From: Craspedostauros australis
Lineage: Eukaryota; Bacillariophyta; Bacillariophyceae; Mastogloiales; Achnanthaceae
Direction of reading: 5' to 3'
Assembly (NCBI GenBank): GCA_026770025.1
Contig: JAMXDE010000004.1
Coordinates: 930,001-994,000 of the forward strand
Length of the DNA stretch: 64,000 nucleotides
This document shows, piece by piece, positions 46,068 to 56,400 of this stretch. The translations under genes were made by a program, and so were the position numbers. The notes under the pieces were generated by a model. That model was not told where the DNA came from, searched no databases, and worked only from the letters and a program-made list of their open reading frames with translations. The stretch's first letter is position 1; each line of letters starts with the position of its first letter.

Positions 46068-46965
46068 TTGGTGACAATGTTCGCGCGCAAATTCAATAAA
46101 CCCACCAACCAAGCAATCAAGCGACAAGATGGGAAGCGTCGAATCAGCGATCCTCCACCAACACAAGTTGTGCTGTTGTGTGGCGTCGCTGTCAGCTTCT
46201 GGTTGGATCTGATCTTTGGGAGGGCTCGTTTAGTATGGTGCTCCGACCTCTTGTTGCCTCCGCTTCTGCCTCTCCTCTGTGGCGATGAGGATGGATGTGA
46301 GCTTGTATGACACTGTGAACTCGCAGCGTGCGAAGGCCAAAGCTGGTATGGCAACGGCTATGACCTTTGTGGCTTGTTTGTGCACAAACTTCGAGGGCAC
46401 AGATGAAGAATGAACGAAGTGCTGAGGAACGAAACAGAGGTGCACACTCCACAGGCGCCAATCTGTCACGCTATTCAGGTTTCTGTCAGCGGCACACCCT
46501 CATCGTTTTCGCTCTTGTTGCTCTTGTCGCCATTTTCTTCGAGTTTTTGGCAAAACGTTGAAAATTCGATTCGTTGGATTCAACCCCTACAGACATGACT
46601 TGGATCGACTTTACTGACGTGGCCAATGAAGCAATAAACGGTCCATTTCAATCTACGGCCACATCTCATCAACAGTCACAATTGATCAACTGGCTACCAA
46701 CTTACACGGTCACATCTGGCACAACACAAACCACAAACACAAGAAAGGACAGACTGACAAACGGACACACAATTCATCGCCCAACAGCGACTCCCTACTG
46801 TTACACATGCATACCCCAGTGCGCGAAAAGCAAGTGCGCGCATGCACGCACACGTGACAATCACCGTTTGGCTGACAACACATCCTTCTCACAACAACCA
46901 ATGCGATGATCCGTTGTGATCGGCATCACTCCGCTCTCTCAAAACGTGACACCGAGCAGGACCGA

Positions 46966-46990
46966 TCCCACAAACGAGCGTGCACGTTCA
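46966..46990 (+). promoter_or_regulatory. Conserved upstream block 1, silicon transporter copy 1
   Basis: TCCCACAAA followed by ACGAGCGTGCACGTTCA resembles 54049-54074 upstream of copy 2 (TCCCACAAAACA then CGCGTGCACGTCCA), at similar distances from the start codons (about 690 and 630 bp). The core GCGTGCACGT is near-palindromic. Confidence 0.4.
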
Positions 46991-47070
46991 TTCGACCACA
47001 TCGACCCAGTAGTGAGATCTTGCATCCTACAGCTATTTAGGCCAGACACGATGTCGCACGACACACCGGG

Positions 47071-47119
47071 CAATCTTGGAAAGCATGACACGCTGTCGCC
47101 AAAGTCAACCGTACTCACA
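47071..47119 (+). promoter_or_regulatory. Conserved upstream block 2, silicon transporter copy 1
   Basis: Contains ATCTTGGAAAG, then CACGCTGTCGCCAAAGTC, then a CTCACA end. It matches 54191-54238 upstream of copy 2 in the same order although the sequence around both is diverged. It lies about 580 bp before the start codon. Confidence 0.5.
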
Positions 47120-47428
47120 ATTCCGTCACAAAGGTGAAGACGATCATCAAAACACAGAACAGTGGCAGCAACAATGACAGTCCGCAACCCACCAAAATCA
47201 ACGACACGGAGCCAATCCATCGCTGATGCTTCATCTTTCATCTTTCATGTTTGTTTTCTGTCAGACATGGGTGAAGGTGAGTTGCGCCGAAGGTAAAGGT
47301 GAGTATCTTCTCTGCTGTAGTACGAGAAATAGGAACATTGGAGAAGTGTGGAGTGGGGTATCCACACCATCTCCACTCCACCGCAACGAGAACATCCACA
47401 ACTCCAACACCAGCATCAGCCGTGTCAA

Positions 47429-49373
47429 CAGTGTCAACGGTATCGACGGTGTCAATAACGGACTACCACAACGCAAACGCCACACAAACAACACACAAAC
47501 ACCAACAAAGATCGTCAACTCGGATCGACTTCCACTCTTCACTCCTCATTCATCTCACAATCTCACAATCTTGCAATCTCTGCAACGCTCAATCACAGCA
47601 ACAACCAGAGTATCAACACAACAACAACAACAACAACAACAACAAACAAACAAGATGGATCCCGTTCAGCTCGTCAAGTCGGTGTACTCCACCGGACTCC
47701 TCATCTTCTCGATCACCATCGTCTGCGGACTCATCTTCAATGAGCAGACCAAGGTCTCGTCCGAGGTCCACCCAGCCGTTGCCCTGATCGTCATGATCAC
47801 GGCCCTCGTGTGGCTCAACATGGTTGAAGGAGGACAGGGTTCCCTCGTCGGTCTCCCACCAGTCGACCGCGACCTCTACGTCGAATCCCACCCAACCGCC
47901 CACCAGTGCACCTCCCTCGCCCACAAGGGTGACAACCTCGACCGCTACCTCATGGGACGCCAGTTCATGGTCCTCCTCATGGTCTTCACCATCAACCAGT
48001 GCGGTGCCCCACTCGCCGATGCCGAAGTCTTCGGCCTCCCAGACATCATCATCCAGATCTTCCTCGGATCCGGAGCCGCCATGATCCTCATGACCGCTCA
48101 AGCCGGACAGCTCAACTCCCAAGTCAACGCCTCCCTCTGCATGCTTGACTACATCAACAACTTCTTCGCCGTCTTCACCCTCTACGTCGCACTCGCCATC
48201 GAGTTCTCCGGACTCCTGCACTCGTGCTACCTCGTCCAGATGTTCTTCGTCTGGGCCTCAGGCAAGGAAATCGAATCCAAGGAACCGCCACGCGACGGTG
48301 CCCAGAACCTCTTCTACTGGGGCCGCATCCTCATCTCTCTCGCCATCCTGTGCTACGCCATGGCCGTCACCCTCGTCGCCCTGTTCGATGGAAAGACCAC
48401 CATGTGGGCCGGAGTGCCAAACGGAGTCGCCGTCATCCTCTTCTTCCTCTTCATGTCCATCGTCGGTATGCTCGAGGGTATGCAGATCGCCTTCTTCGCC
48501 GTCGCCAAGCTTCCAAAGGAGGACCGTGGAGACCACCCAATGGCCCGCAAGACCTGCGAGCTCCTCTTCCGCGGTGACGGACGCAACCTTCCAGGATTCA
48601 TGATCGGACGTCAGATCTGCGTGACCATGTGCTTCTTCATCATCGCCCGTGTCACCACCCTCGATGTCGAGGTCGGAACCGGCGAGAACATCTTCGGAGT
48701 CTCTGACAGCACCCAGGAATTCTTCAACACCGGACTTCTCGGAGCCCTCATCACCACCATCATCGCCTCCATCACATGGCAGCTGGTTGCATCCGTCTTC
48801 CCAATCGCCTTCCTCTCCAACCCAATCGTCTACATCTTCCTCCAGTTCTGTCTGTTGTTGGAAGCCACCGGTATCTGCTCCGGAGCCTGGGTCCTTGCCT
48901 CCATCCACAAGGCCGTCTCTGGCTTCCAGCTCGATGAGGTGTACATCGGTACCCCAGAGGAGCGCGCAGCCGGCATGAAGCCAGACCACCAGAGCAACCG
49001 CAACATGCATTTGGGAACCAACGTGCTTGTCGGTGAGGCCGGTTCCACCGCCGTCCCACGCGAGTACCTCGAGCTCCAGAAGGCCTTGGCCACACAGAAC
49101 GAGTCTTACTCCGTCCGTCGCGAACGCATCCTGTCTAACATCAAGGGACTTCGCGAGGAGATCAACGCCTGCAGCAACGAGGAGGATGCCTCCGTCTTCG
49201 AGTCTGCCCTTCGCATGGAGACCGCTGCCATGGACAAGCTGAACCAGGCTGAGAACGACAGCGTTGGCGAGAGCGATGAAGAGATGGGTGTGCAGAAGTA
49301 AGCGCTTTGCGCTGAACGCCATCATCGACATCATCATCATCTGCAGTGCATCAGGCAGGTCGTCTACCACGAC
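47429..49373 (+). repeat. Duplicated unit, copy 1 (5' leader, transporter gene, 3' end)
   Basis: The sequence from CAGTGTCAACGGTATCGACG to just past the stop codon is repeated at 54451-56400. Outside these limits similarity stops, apart from the two upstream blocks. Confidence 0.9.
47655..49301 (+). CDS. SIT: Silicon transporter, copy 1
   Basis: A 548-residue polytopic membrane protein of the diatom SIT family, which takes up silicic acid (usually with sodium) for building the silica cell wall. The family signature is present twice, as paired motifs: EGGQ (residues 58-61) with GRQ (101-103), and EGMQ (274-277) with GRQ (318-320), reflecting its internal duplication. About ten hydrophobic segments can be seen up to residue 440. 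A soluble tail with a predicted coiled coil follows (about 478-535, for example YLELQKALATQNE and ILSNIKGLREEI). The start was chosen at MDPVQLVK because copy 2 can only start there. An upstream in-frame extension to 47226 exists in copy 1 but is leader sequence with a CAA run. Codons end mainly in C, suggesting strong expression. Confidence 0.93.
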   Translation: MDPVQLVKSVYSTGLLIFSITIVCGLIFNEQTKVSSEVHPAVALIVMITALVWLNMVEGGQGSLVGLPPVDRDLYVESHPTAHQCTSLAHKGDNLDRYLMGRQFMVLLMVFTINQCGAPLADAEVFGLPDIIIQIFLGSGAAMILMTAQAGQLNSQVNASLCMLDYINNFFAVFTLYVALAIEFSGLLHSCYLVQMFFVWASGKEIESKEPPRDGAQNLFYWGRILISLAILCYAMAVTLVALFDGKTTMWAGVPNGVAVILFFLFMSIVGMLEGMQIAFFAVAKLPKEDRGDHPMARKTCELLFRGDGRNLPGFMIGRQICVTMCFFIIARVTTLDVEVGTGENIFGVSDSTQEFFNTGLLGALITTIIASITWQLVASVFPIAFLSNPIVYIFLQFCLLLEATGICSGAWVLASIHKAVSGFQLDEVYIGTPEERAAGMKPDHQSNRNMHLGTNVLVGEAGSTAVPREYLELQKALATQNESYSVRRERILSNIKGLREEINACSNEEDASVFESALRMETAAMDKLNQAENDSVGESDEEMGVQK

Positions 49374-50322
49374 AGCCAAACAGCCACACGGCAGATCGAT
49401 CGCCCCTCTTCCCCTATCTCCCACGATGGAGACACTTTTGGGGGACCAGATTTTATGTAACAGCAACGTGACAACGAATTGTACGCAAAGTAAAGCTAAA
49501 TTAGCAAATGAATACTCCGCAACAACACAGGACGAGAAGCCGTCTCACCATTAGCATGGACCAACATACTCCAACGTGTAATAGTTGCGGCACCAGCAAA
49601 CGGATCGCTCGGAGAATGTCTGCAATAGTGTGTCCGAGATGTATGCATCCGAAACCTTGTGTTGCTTTTCACAATTCGCCATGTGGGATTCGCCAACCCT
49701 GCCGTCCCAGTTGTACTAGAATGTAACAACCCATCTCTGCTGCATGCGCGTCCATGCCATGAGCATCTTCCAGTCTTTGTCACTTCCAGTTTCTGCAACT
49801 TCCAACTTTTTCCCAAATCGACAGACGATGCTGCCCGGTTCAGATCAGCTATGATATCTGCCACCAGGGCTCTTCCCTTCATCATCAATCTGCAACTTCC
49901 AAGAATAGGACGATGGCATCAATAGACAGCAACACACCAAAATGTATTCTCTCACTTAGTTACTTCTGCAAGCGGAGTTGCCTGGAAGGCTAGCAGTCTA
50001 AGTACACGGCAAGAACGGCTGCGATTCACGCCGGTAACTGGATACCTACTATATGACGCTAAAGCCACATGTTGGCATTCATCTGGTGATACGAAGATAC
50101 TCTCTCCGATGCCATACGACTAGAGCAGAGCGGTACTGAAGCTCGTATCATACCATGCAGAATACCATACCATTGAAGCGCGGTCTCCATACTCCTCCAG
50201 AGAGAAGAGCATTCTTGCTGATGGCCACAAGTACGAGCAGATACGAGTTCGGATCTGGAATGATGCATCCTATGAGTACTATTAATAATGTATAACAAAA
50301 TACATATTGGTCCAAGAGCATT
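49374..50322. other. Intergenic region downstream of silicon transporter 1
   Basis: Convergent 3' flanks of the transporter and the HSF gene. A 72-codon Cys-containing frame (49508-49726) is present but unsupported. No RNA gene was recognised. Confidence 0.45.
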
Positions 50323-51633
50323 CTACAACTCCACGATGCAGGAAGGTACCGAGCTAAGCTGGTGCATCGGCACAGCCTGAGTGTCGCTGTACGAGCAAGT
50401 GCTTACTGGCACCGGCAAGGCATCATCCAGCAAGAATGGTCCTTTCTGGATATCCATGTCATCGTCACCATCGCCATTGGAATTACCGTTGGTATCACTA
50501 TCCCAGGCGGGCTCCTTCACAGTATCAAGAACTTCATCCCACCCTTCCAGTGACACCAAGCTTGGTCGACGCTCTTCTTTTCCGGCCTCGATATCCTGTT
50601 CGGTACCAGCCAACGGGAAGATATTGGGCAACGCCAAACTCTCATGGCGGCTCAACAATGTGTCGATGCTGCTGCCCGTGGTGGTGCATGGGATTGGGAA
50701 GTAACCCTGGCCTTCAAAGTCGTCTCTTTGCGTGGTGGTGCTGTTGTAACAAGACGGTCTCACAGGGCCACATGCCACCGCGGACTGTTTGCGCGCGATG
50801 TGGGTTGCATCTAGCGTTGACAGGCCATCAACATCCAGCGGCGCTTTCATTGACGTGCAGTCTTGCATGGAACAAGCTTGGCTGGCATCGTCGTTCTCTG
50901 GATCGGATGCGATCTGCTGGCTTGGAGGAGGAAGAACGGATGCGCTGGAAGATGAGGCATCGCTCACCCGCTTGCTGAAGATCTGAACGATTGAGTTGAT
51001 GGGGACAACAGAAGATGGAAGAGCGTCGACGGCTTGAACGCTCCCGTTGCCGACCTTCGCGTTGGAGAGCACCGCTGATGCGATCATGTCGCTGTACGTC
51101 TTCTCGCTGAGCGTCGTCAAGGGACACGCTGACTGTCTAATAGGTGCGAACTTGGGCATCTTCTTGAGTTTCTGGACATTCTTCGACACCGCCGATGCAG
51201 CCTTCGCCGAGGATGGCGATGTATCAGCGGATGCGACGGCGGCATTGTGGCGAGAGTTGAGGTTGCCGACACGTTTTGCGGACTCGAAGTCGTTGCGGCA
51301 GAATTGCTCATGGTGGTATGCGCTGTTCTTGCCCCTGCCACGCGTCATCCTCACGAAACCGTAGTTCCTCAGCTGTCTGGTGAAGGACCGCATGTGCGTC
51401 TGGCGGAAGTACCTTGGCATGACGAGCTCCACAAACCGCTTTCGATCATGGACGCGGAAGGCGTTCTCGTTGTCAGGCATCCATGAAATGATGTCCTCGA
51501 AACCTTGTTCTTCGACGTCGGTGAGGAGCTGGTGGAGCTTGATTGGGAATGGGAGATATGGAATCTTGTGCTGGTTGCTGCGCTGGATGGTCTTGATCTT
51601 GTTCAGATCGAGGTTATGGAGGAAGGCGCTCAT
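50323..51633 (-). CDS. HSF: Heat-shock-factor-type transcription factor
   Basis: A 436-residue protein with an HSF DNA-binding domain at about residues 25-115: IPYLPFPIKLHQLLTDVEE, ISWMPDNENAFRVHDRKRF, the recognition helix region MRSFTRQLRNYGFVRM and the AYHHEQFCR end. HSF-type proteins are the most expanded transcription factor family in diatoms and bind inverted GAA repeats in stress and other responses. The remainder is Ser/Pro-rich with no clear coiled-coil oligomerisation region. The start at 51633 (MSAFLHNLDLN) is preferred; the frame is open upstream to 51849, but that part encodes a Gln/Ser/Pro/Thr-rich string from a short tandem repeat and is probably leader. It sits between the two silicon transporter copies on the opposite strand. 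Confidence 0.88.
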   Translation of the reverse strand: MSAFLHNLDLNKIKTIQRSNQHKIPYLPFPIKLHQLLTDVEEQGFEDIISWMPDNENAFRVHDRKRFVELVMPRYFRQTHMRSFTRQLRNYGFVRMTRGRGKNSAYHHEQFCRNDFESAKRVGNLNSRHNAAVASADTSPSSAKAASAVSKNVQKLKKMPKFAPIRQSACPLTTLSEKTYSDMIASAVLSNAKVGNGSVQAVDALPSSVVPINSIVQIFSKRVSDASSSSASVLPPPSQQIASDPENDDASQACSMQDCTSMKAPLDVDGLSTLDATHIARKQSAVACGPVRPSCYNSTTTQRDDFEGQGYFPIPCTTTGSSIDTLLSRHESLALPNIFPLAGTEQDIEAGKEERRPSLVSLEGWDEVLDTVKEPAWDSDTNGNSNGDGDDDMDIQKGPFLLDDALPVPVSTCSYSDTQAVPMHQLSSVPSCIVEL

Positions 51634-52489
51634 GTTGCGTGTGGTTCTGTCTTGTCTGTCTTGCTGTGGATTGCTTTGTTGTGGATTGCTTTGTTGTGGA
51701 GTGCTTTGGGTTGGTTTGATGAGCTGTGTTTGTGTTGAGAGCTGATCGATACGATTTTTATGAGACCGATCAATTGGCTGCCTGATTGGTCTGTCTGTCT
51801 GGTGGGCTGCTGATCGTACGCAGAGTGCTCGTAGAGTTTGTACGAGCATTGGTATGTATGGAGAGTGTATTATGACGGTACAATGGAATAGAGTACATCG
51901 GTGACTGCGATGACTGCGGTGAATGCTGAGACGAGAAACCGAGGCTACGCTGCGCGAGCGCTGCGGAGAGCAACGATTTGATTTCGCGGTTGCTGTCTGC
52001 TTGCCGTGTGTGATTGATGAGCGTTGGTCGCCACCATCACAGCGGTTTCTGCGTTTCTCGGACCAACGAATCGAGGTCGCTGCTTGGAAGTGCGCCTACT
52101 CCACACTCCACGGCAGTACGAGTAGGAGCCACACCTGCAGCGGTACCAGCAGCGTTGGGACCACATGACATGGATTCTGTGATGAACATGCACCAGGAGC
52201 GTCAGCAACACCCACATTGCAGTTCTACCCAAGAAGAAGCCGCGCCTGCTGGCAGTTCGTCACTTGCGTTCCTCTTGATACGTAAATCGACATCGTTCAC
52301 ACTACTCTAAATACTCATGGGTTGCGTGTGGCTCTTAGCTCGTTGATGATTGAACGATGGGTCACAGCACCCGTTTGGCATTTAAAGGCCCAGAACGCCC
52401 CTATTCGACGACTCTCTCATACGAAGCACGAACATCTTCCCCCGAAGCCAACGCGTCGACGTGGGTCACTGCGACATGAACAGACTTCA
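51634..52489. other. Upstream region of the HSF gene
   Basis: Contains about three 15-bp repeats (TTGTGGATTGCTTTG) near 51665-51712, close to the HSF start. Nothing else was recognised. Confidence 0.45.
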
Positions 52490-53377
52490 TCAATCATTCG
52501 CGAACGTCCGTGCACAAGAAATGGAACGCACATCTGTGCTGAGGTAAATCTTGGTCGATTGAGTCGTTTGCAAACATCTGTGCCCAAATCGAGCAAAGTT
52601 GGGCATTCTTTGGTGCGAAACAACGTGTCGTGATGGACGGACAGACGGAATCATCGGCGATGTCACACCATCTTGTCGAATTCGCAACAGAGCGCGTGTC
52701 CACACGACGCACCATTCATGACTATGCGAAAGCGTGAGGATGGCACAAACAGGGAGGAGAAAGTTGGAGGATTGGAGCAAACATCTGAGCAACAGCGAAT
52801 TACGGCCATCTGGGACATGGGTCCCACGGATGCGAATGGGTAACCTCGCCCAGGTATCTGTTGTGGCGGCTCCAAGTAATGGAAGACAAACAGCAAACAC
52901 AGAAAGAGAAAGATCCGTGGCGCACGGATGCTCAGCTGACAACCCGAGTTGGATCGCGCAATCACTGATCGAATGGAAATGGAGGGATCGCTTGGTTCGA
53001 GTAGGCACCGTGCAAATTACATGCATGATATGTATGATATGTGTCAGTGGGAGTAGATCATTCCACAAACAAGCAGATATTATACTTGCATGAAAGTGAT
53101 CCGAGTGCGCCCTGCCTGCTTGTAAATGGAACTTTATGAACATCACAGCAAAGTGGTGTGCTTTTCCAATCGGTTGCCCATCTATGTGCGACACGAGCGC
53201 AGCTCTTCCCTTGCTTGTCATGATGTGCTCGCACTCGCACTTGTACTCTAACATCTTGGATGTACCAACAGTCTGGCAACTTCCGTTGTGATGTGAGACC
53301 ACCATGGAGTACGCTCGCCACAACTCCATGTCTCTGGCGTATTGGACAGCGAGCGCTTCATGACGCCATGCATCCAT
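52490..53377 (-). CDS. Hypothetical 295-codon frame
   Basis: An uninterrupted frame of 295 codons, notably long for intergenic DNA of this composition. The translation begins MDAWRHEALAVQYARDMELW and is rich in His, Ser, Cys and Leu. I see no domain, signal peptide or repeat, and codon choice is unlike the C-ending bias of the transporters. It may be a chance frame, a lineage-specific gene or a remnant. Confidence 0.2.
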   Translation of the reverse strand: MDAWRHEALAVQYARDMELWRAYSMVVSHHNGSCQTVGTSKMLEYKCECEHIMTSKGRAALVSHIDGQPIGKAHHFAVMFIKFHLQAGRAHSDHFHASIISACLWNDLLPLTHIIHIMHVICTVPTRTKRSLHFHSISDCAIQLGLSAEHPCATDLSLSVFAVCLPLLGAATTDTWARLPIRIRGTHVPDGRNSLLLRCLLQSSNFLLPVCAILTLSHSHEWCVVWTRALLRIRQDGVTSPMIPSVRPSRHVVSHQRMPNFARFGHRCLQTTQSTKIYLSTDVRSISCARTFAND

Positions 53378-54048
53378 TGCGAGTGTTGCGGAGGCATCTT
53401 GGTTGATCTTCTGTTCTTGTGAAAGATGCTCTTTGGGTTTGAATCATGTTTGGATGTCTGTCTGTTAGTTTCTGTCTTGTTTGGTTGTTCGCAGAATACG
53501 GCCAGTCGTCTGTTCATACAATTGAGTTGTCAAACAGTCAAAGCACGAGTTTAATCGTTCTTCTCACAACCCACGCCACACCATACCACGCAATACTGTG
53601 CCATGCCCGTTCTGAATCGGTTCAGACAACAGGTCCTTCTGAATCTATCTATGCGTTGATGGAGAGGTTACACACAAACAGGTGCCGCGCTTGTCTCTGT
53701 CAAAGCTCCGCAGTGGCCAGGCATGAGAAAGAAAAAGAGAATGATGCCGTGTGTAAATCCATGCACACCCTTCCTCGCTCCCTCACTATCCATTTGCCTG
53801 TTATGCAGGACAAATACCATTGCGGATTCTAACCCCACCGAGTGCTCATGATCCATCTGCCATCATCCCTATACTGGAGCAGCGTACTCTGCTCTCTCAG
53901 CCGATTTGTGTCTATTTTCTGCCTCAACATCTTCGTTAAAACAGTTGATATACATTTACCGCAGATCCATCTAGTTGCAGTTTGGATCTTTGGCAATGAC
54001 AATGAAACTGCGGCTTCTTCCACAACGGGCGATAAGCGTGCACCCTTG

Positions 54049-54074
54049 TCCCACAAAACACGCGTGCACGTCCA
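54049..54074 (+). promoter_or_regulatory. Conserved upstream block 1, silicon transporter copy 2
   Basis: Counterpart of 46966-46990, with the shared core CGTGCACGT. It lies about 630 bp before the start codon. Confidence 0.4.
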
Positions 54075-54190
54075 CAAAGCTGAACGACCTTTCGCGAATA
54101 ATGCAGATGCGCCACGTGGGCCCTACCATGTTTCTACGAAAAGGGACTAGCGAACAATCGTGAAAGAGTGGTTGTTCCGACGCGCCGGCT

Positions 54191-54238
54191 ATTCTTGGAA
54201 AGACGGGCACGCTGTCGCCAAAGTCGATTCCCTTCACA
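54191..54238 (+). promoter_or_regulatory. Conserved upstream block 2, silicon transporter copy 2
   Basis: Counterpart of 47071-47119, with the shared strings TCTTGGAAAG and CACGCTGTCGCCAAAGTC and a TTCACA end. It lies about 490 bp before the start codon. Confidence 0.5.
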
Positions 54239-54450
54239 TTTTGCCACGAAACGCTGTTGTCCGCAACAGCAACTCAACACCCGACATCAGCACCAACACA
54301 TCAAATGACAACCAACACAACACAGAACAATGACAACAACGCTCGACTTCAACAAGATCCATGAAAGGAATTGCGTGGTGACAACTCCAACAACAACACT
54401 CGTGCGAGAGTGGACAAGTGATCGGCAAAACGAAACGAGGATTGGAGGAC

Positions 54451-56400
54451 CAGTGTCAACGGTATCGACGGTGTCAATAACGGACTACCACAACGCAAAC
54501 GCCACACAAACAACACCCAAACACCAACAAAGATCGTCAACTCAAATCGACTTCCACTCTTCACTCCTCATTCATCTCACAATCTCACAATCTTGCAATC
54601 TCTGCAACGCTCAATCACAGCAACAACCAGAGTATCAACACAACAACAAACAAACAAGCAAACAAACAAACAAGCAAAATGGATCCCGTTCAGCTCGTCA
54701 AGTCGGTGTACTCCACCGGACTCCTCATCTTCTCGATCACCATCGTCTGCGGACTCATCTTCAATGAGCAGACCAAGGTCTCGTCCGAGGTCCACCCAGC
54801 CGTTGCCCTGATCGTCATGATCACGGCCCTTGTCTGGCTCAACATGGTTGAGGGAGGACAGGGTTCCCTCGTCGGTCTCCCACCAGTCGACCGTGACCTC
54901 TACGTCGAATCCCACCCAACCGCCCACCAGTGCACCTCCCTCGCCCACAAGGGTGACAACCTCGACCGCTACCTCATGGGACGTCAGTTCATGGTCCTCC
55001 TCATGGTCTTCACCATCAACCAGTGCGGTGCCCCGCTCGCCGATGCCGAAGTCTTCGGACTCCCAGACATCATCATCCAGATCTTCCTCGGATCCGGAGC
55101 CGCCATGATCCTCATGACTGCCCAAGCCGGACAGCTCAACTCCCAAGTCAACGCCTCCCTCTGCATGCTTGACTACATCAACAACTTCTTCGCCGTCTTC
55201 ACCCTCTACGTCGCCCTCGCCATCGAGTTCTCCGGACTTCTGCACTCGTGCTACCTCGTCCAGATGTTCTTCGTCTGGGCCTCAGGCAAGGAAATCGAGT
55301 CCAAGGAACCACCACGCGACGGTGCCCAGAACCTCTTCTACTGGGGCCGCATCCTCATCTCTCTCGCCATCCTGTGCTATGCCATGGCCGTCACCCTCGT
55401 CGCCCTCTTCGATGGAAAGACCACCATGTGGGCCGGAGTGCCAAACGGAGTCGCCGTCATCCTCTTCTTCCTCTTCATGTCCATCGTCGGTATGCTCGAG
55501 GGTATGCAGATCGCCTTCTTCGCCGTCGCCAAGCTTCCAAAGGAGGACCGTGGAGACCACCCAATGGCCCGCAAGACCTGCGAACTCCTCTTCCGCGGTG
55601 ACGGACGCAACCTTCCAGGATTCATGATCGGACGTCAGATCTGCGTGACCATGTGCTTCTTCATCATCGCCCGTGTCACCACCCTCGATGTCGAGGTCGG
55701 AACCGGCGAGAACATCTTCGGAGTCTCCGACAGCACCCAGGAATTCTTCAACACCGGACTTCTCGGAGCCCTGATCACCACCATCATCGCCTCCATCACA
55801 TGGCAGCTGGTTGCATCCGTCTTCCCAATCGCCTTCCTCTCCAACCCAATCGTCTACATCTTCCTCCAGTTCTGTCTGTTGTTGGAAGCCACCGGTATCT
55901 GCTCCGGAGCCTGGGTTCTCGCTTCCATCCACAAGGCCGTCTCTGGCTTCCAGCTCGATGAGGTGTACATCGGTACCCCAGAGGAGCGCGCAGCCGGCAT
56001 GAAGCCAGACCACCAGAGCAACCGCAACATGCATTTGGGAACCAACGTGCTTGTCGGTGAGGCCGGTTCCACCGCCGTCCCACGCGAGTACCTCGAGCTC
56101 CAGAAGGCCTTGGCCACACAGAACGAGTCTTACTCCGTCCGTCGCGAACGCATCCTGTCTAACATCAAGGGACTTCGCGAGGAGATCAACGCCTGCAGCA
56201 ACGAGGAGGATGCCTCCGTCTTCGAGTCTGCCCTTCGCATGGAGACCGCTGCCATGGACAAGCTGAACCAGGCTGAGAACGACAGCGTTGGCGAGAGCGA
56301 TGAAGAGATGGGTGTGCAGAAGTAAGCGCTTTGCGCTGAACGCCATCATCGACATCATCATCATCTGCAGTGCATCAGGCAGGTCATCTACCATGACGAC
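54451..56400 (+). repeat. Duplicated unit, copy 2 (5' leader, transporter gene, 3' end)
   Basis: Partner of 47429-49373. The leader differs mainly in a CAA/CAAA microsatellite just before the start codon. Confidence 0.9.
54679..56325 (+). CDS. SIT: Silicon transporter, copy 2
   Basis: It encodes the same 548 residues as copy 1, with no amino-acid difference seen. About 20 third-position changes separate the coding regions, all synonymous and all upstream of the codons for VLAS (residues 417-420). From there to about 45 bp past the stop the two copies are identical. Family motifs are as in copy 1 (EGGQ/GRQ and EGMQ/GRQ pairs, about ten membrane segments, C-terminal coiled coil). Stops upstream fix the start at MDPVQLVK. 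It has the same strand as copy 1, 7 kb apart, with the HSF gene between them on the other strand. The identical protein suggests dosage rather than new function, unless the two promoters respond differently. Confidence 0.93.
   Translation: MDPVQLVKSVYSTGLLIFSITIVCGLIFNEQTKVSSEVHPAVALIVMITALVWLNMVEGGQGSLVGLPPVDRDLYVESHPTAHQCTSLAHKGDNLDRYLMGRQFMVLLMVFTINQCGAPLADAEVFGLPDIIIQIFLGSGAAMILMTAQAGQLNSQVNASLCMLDYINNFFAVFTLYVALAIEFSGLLHSCYLVQMFFVWASGKEIESKEPPRDGAQNLFYWGRILISLAILCYAMAVTLVALFDGKTTMWAGVPNGVAVILFFLFMSIVGMLEGMQIAFFAVAKLPKEDRGDHPMARKTCELLFRGDGRNLPGFMIGRQICVTMCFFIIARVTTLDVEVGTGENIFGVSDSTQEFFNTGLLGALITTIIASITWQLVASVFPIAFLSNPIVYIFLQFCLLLEATGICSGAWVLASIHKAVSGFQLDEVYIGTPEERAAGMKPDHQSNRNMHLGTNVLVGEAGSTAVPREYLELQKALATQNESYSVRRERILSNIKGLREEINACSNEEDASVFESALRMETAAMDKLNQAENDSVGESDEEMGVQK

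Larger units (their letters stand above)
45959..47428. other. Divergent intergenic region (ankyrin gene / silicon transporter 1)
   Basis: The upstream regions of two divergently transcribed genes. It contains a 13-bp tandem repeat near the ankyrin start and two blocks shared with the other transporter promoter (listed separately). No supported gene was found. Confidence 0.5.
53378..54450. other. Upstream region of silicon transporter 2
   Basis: No supported gene. It contains the two blocks shared with the promoter of copy 1. Confidence 0.45.

Noticed and set aside
47226-47654. N-terminal extension of silicon transporter 1 to 691 residues
   Set aside because: The extension is translated leader with a CAA run. 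Copy 2 has the homologous leader with upstream stops, so the start is at 47655.
48258-49466. Long antisense frame of about 400 codons opposite silicon transporter copy 1 (and a similar one at 55282-56523)
   Set aside because: It is a by-product of the strong C-ending codon bias of the sense gene; its acidic, repetitive translation matches no family.
49508-49726. Small Cys-rich zinc-ribbon-like frame (CNSCG ... CPRC)
   Set aside because: Too short, with no supporting context and overlapping unrelated frames; probably chance.
49975-50045. Possible tRNA-like sequence
   Set aside because: A partial B-box-like string is present, but the acceptor and anticodon stems do not pair.
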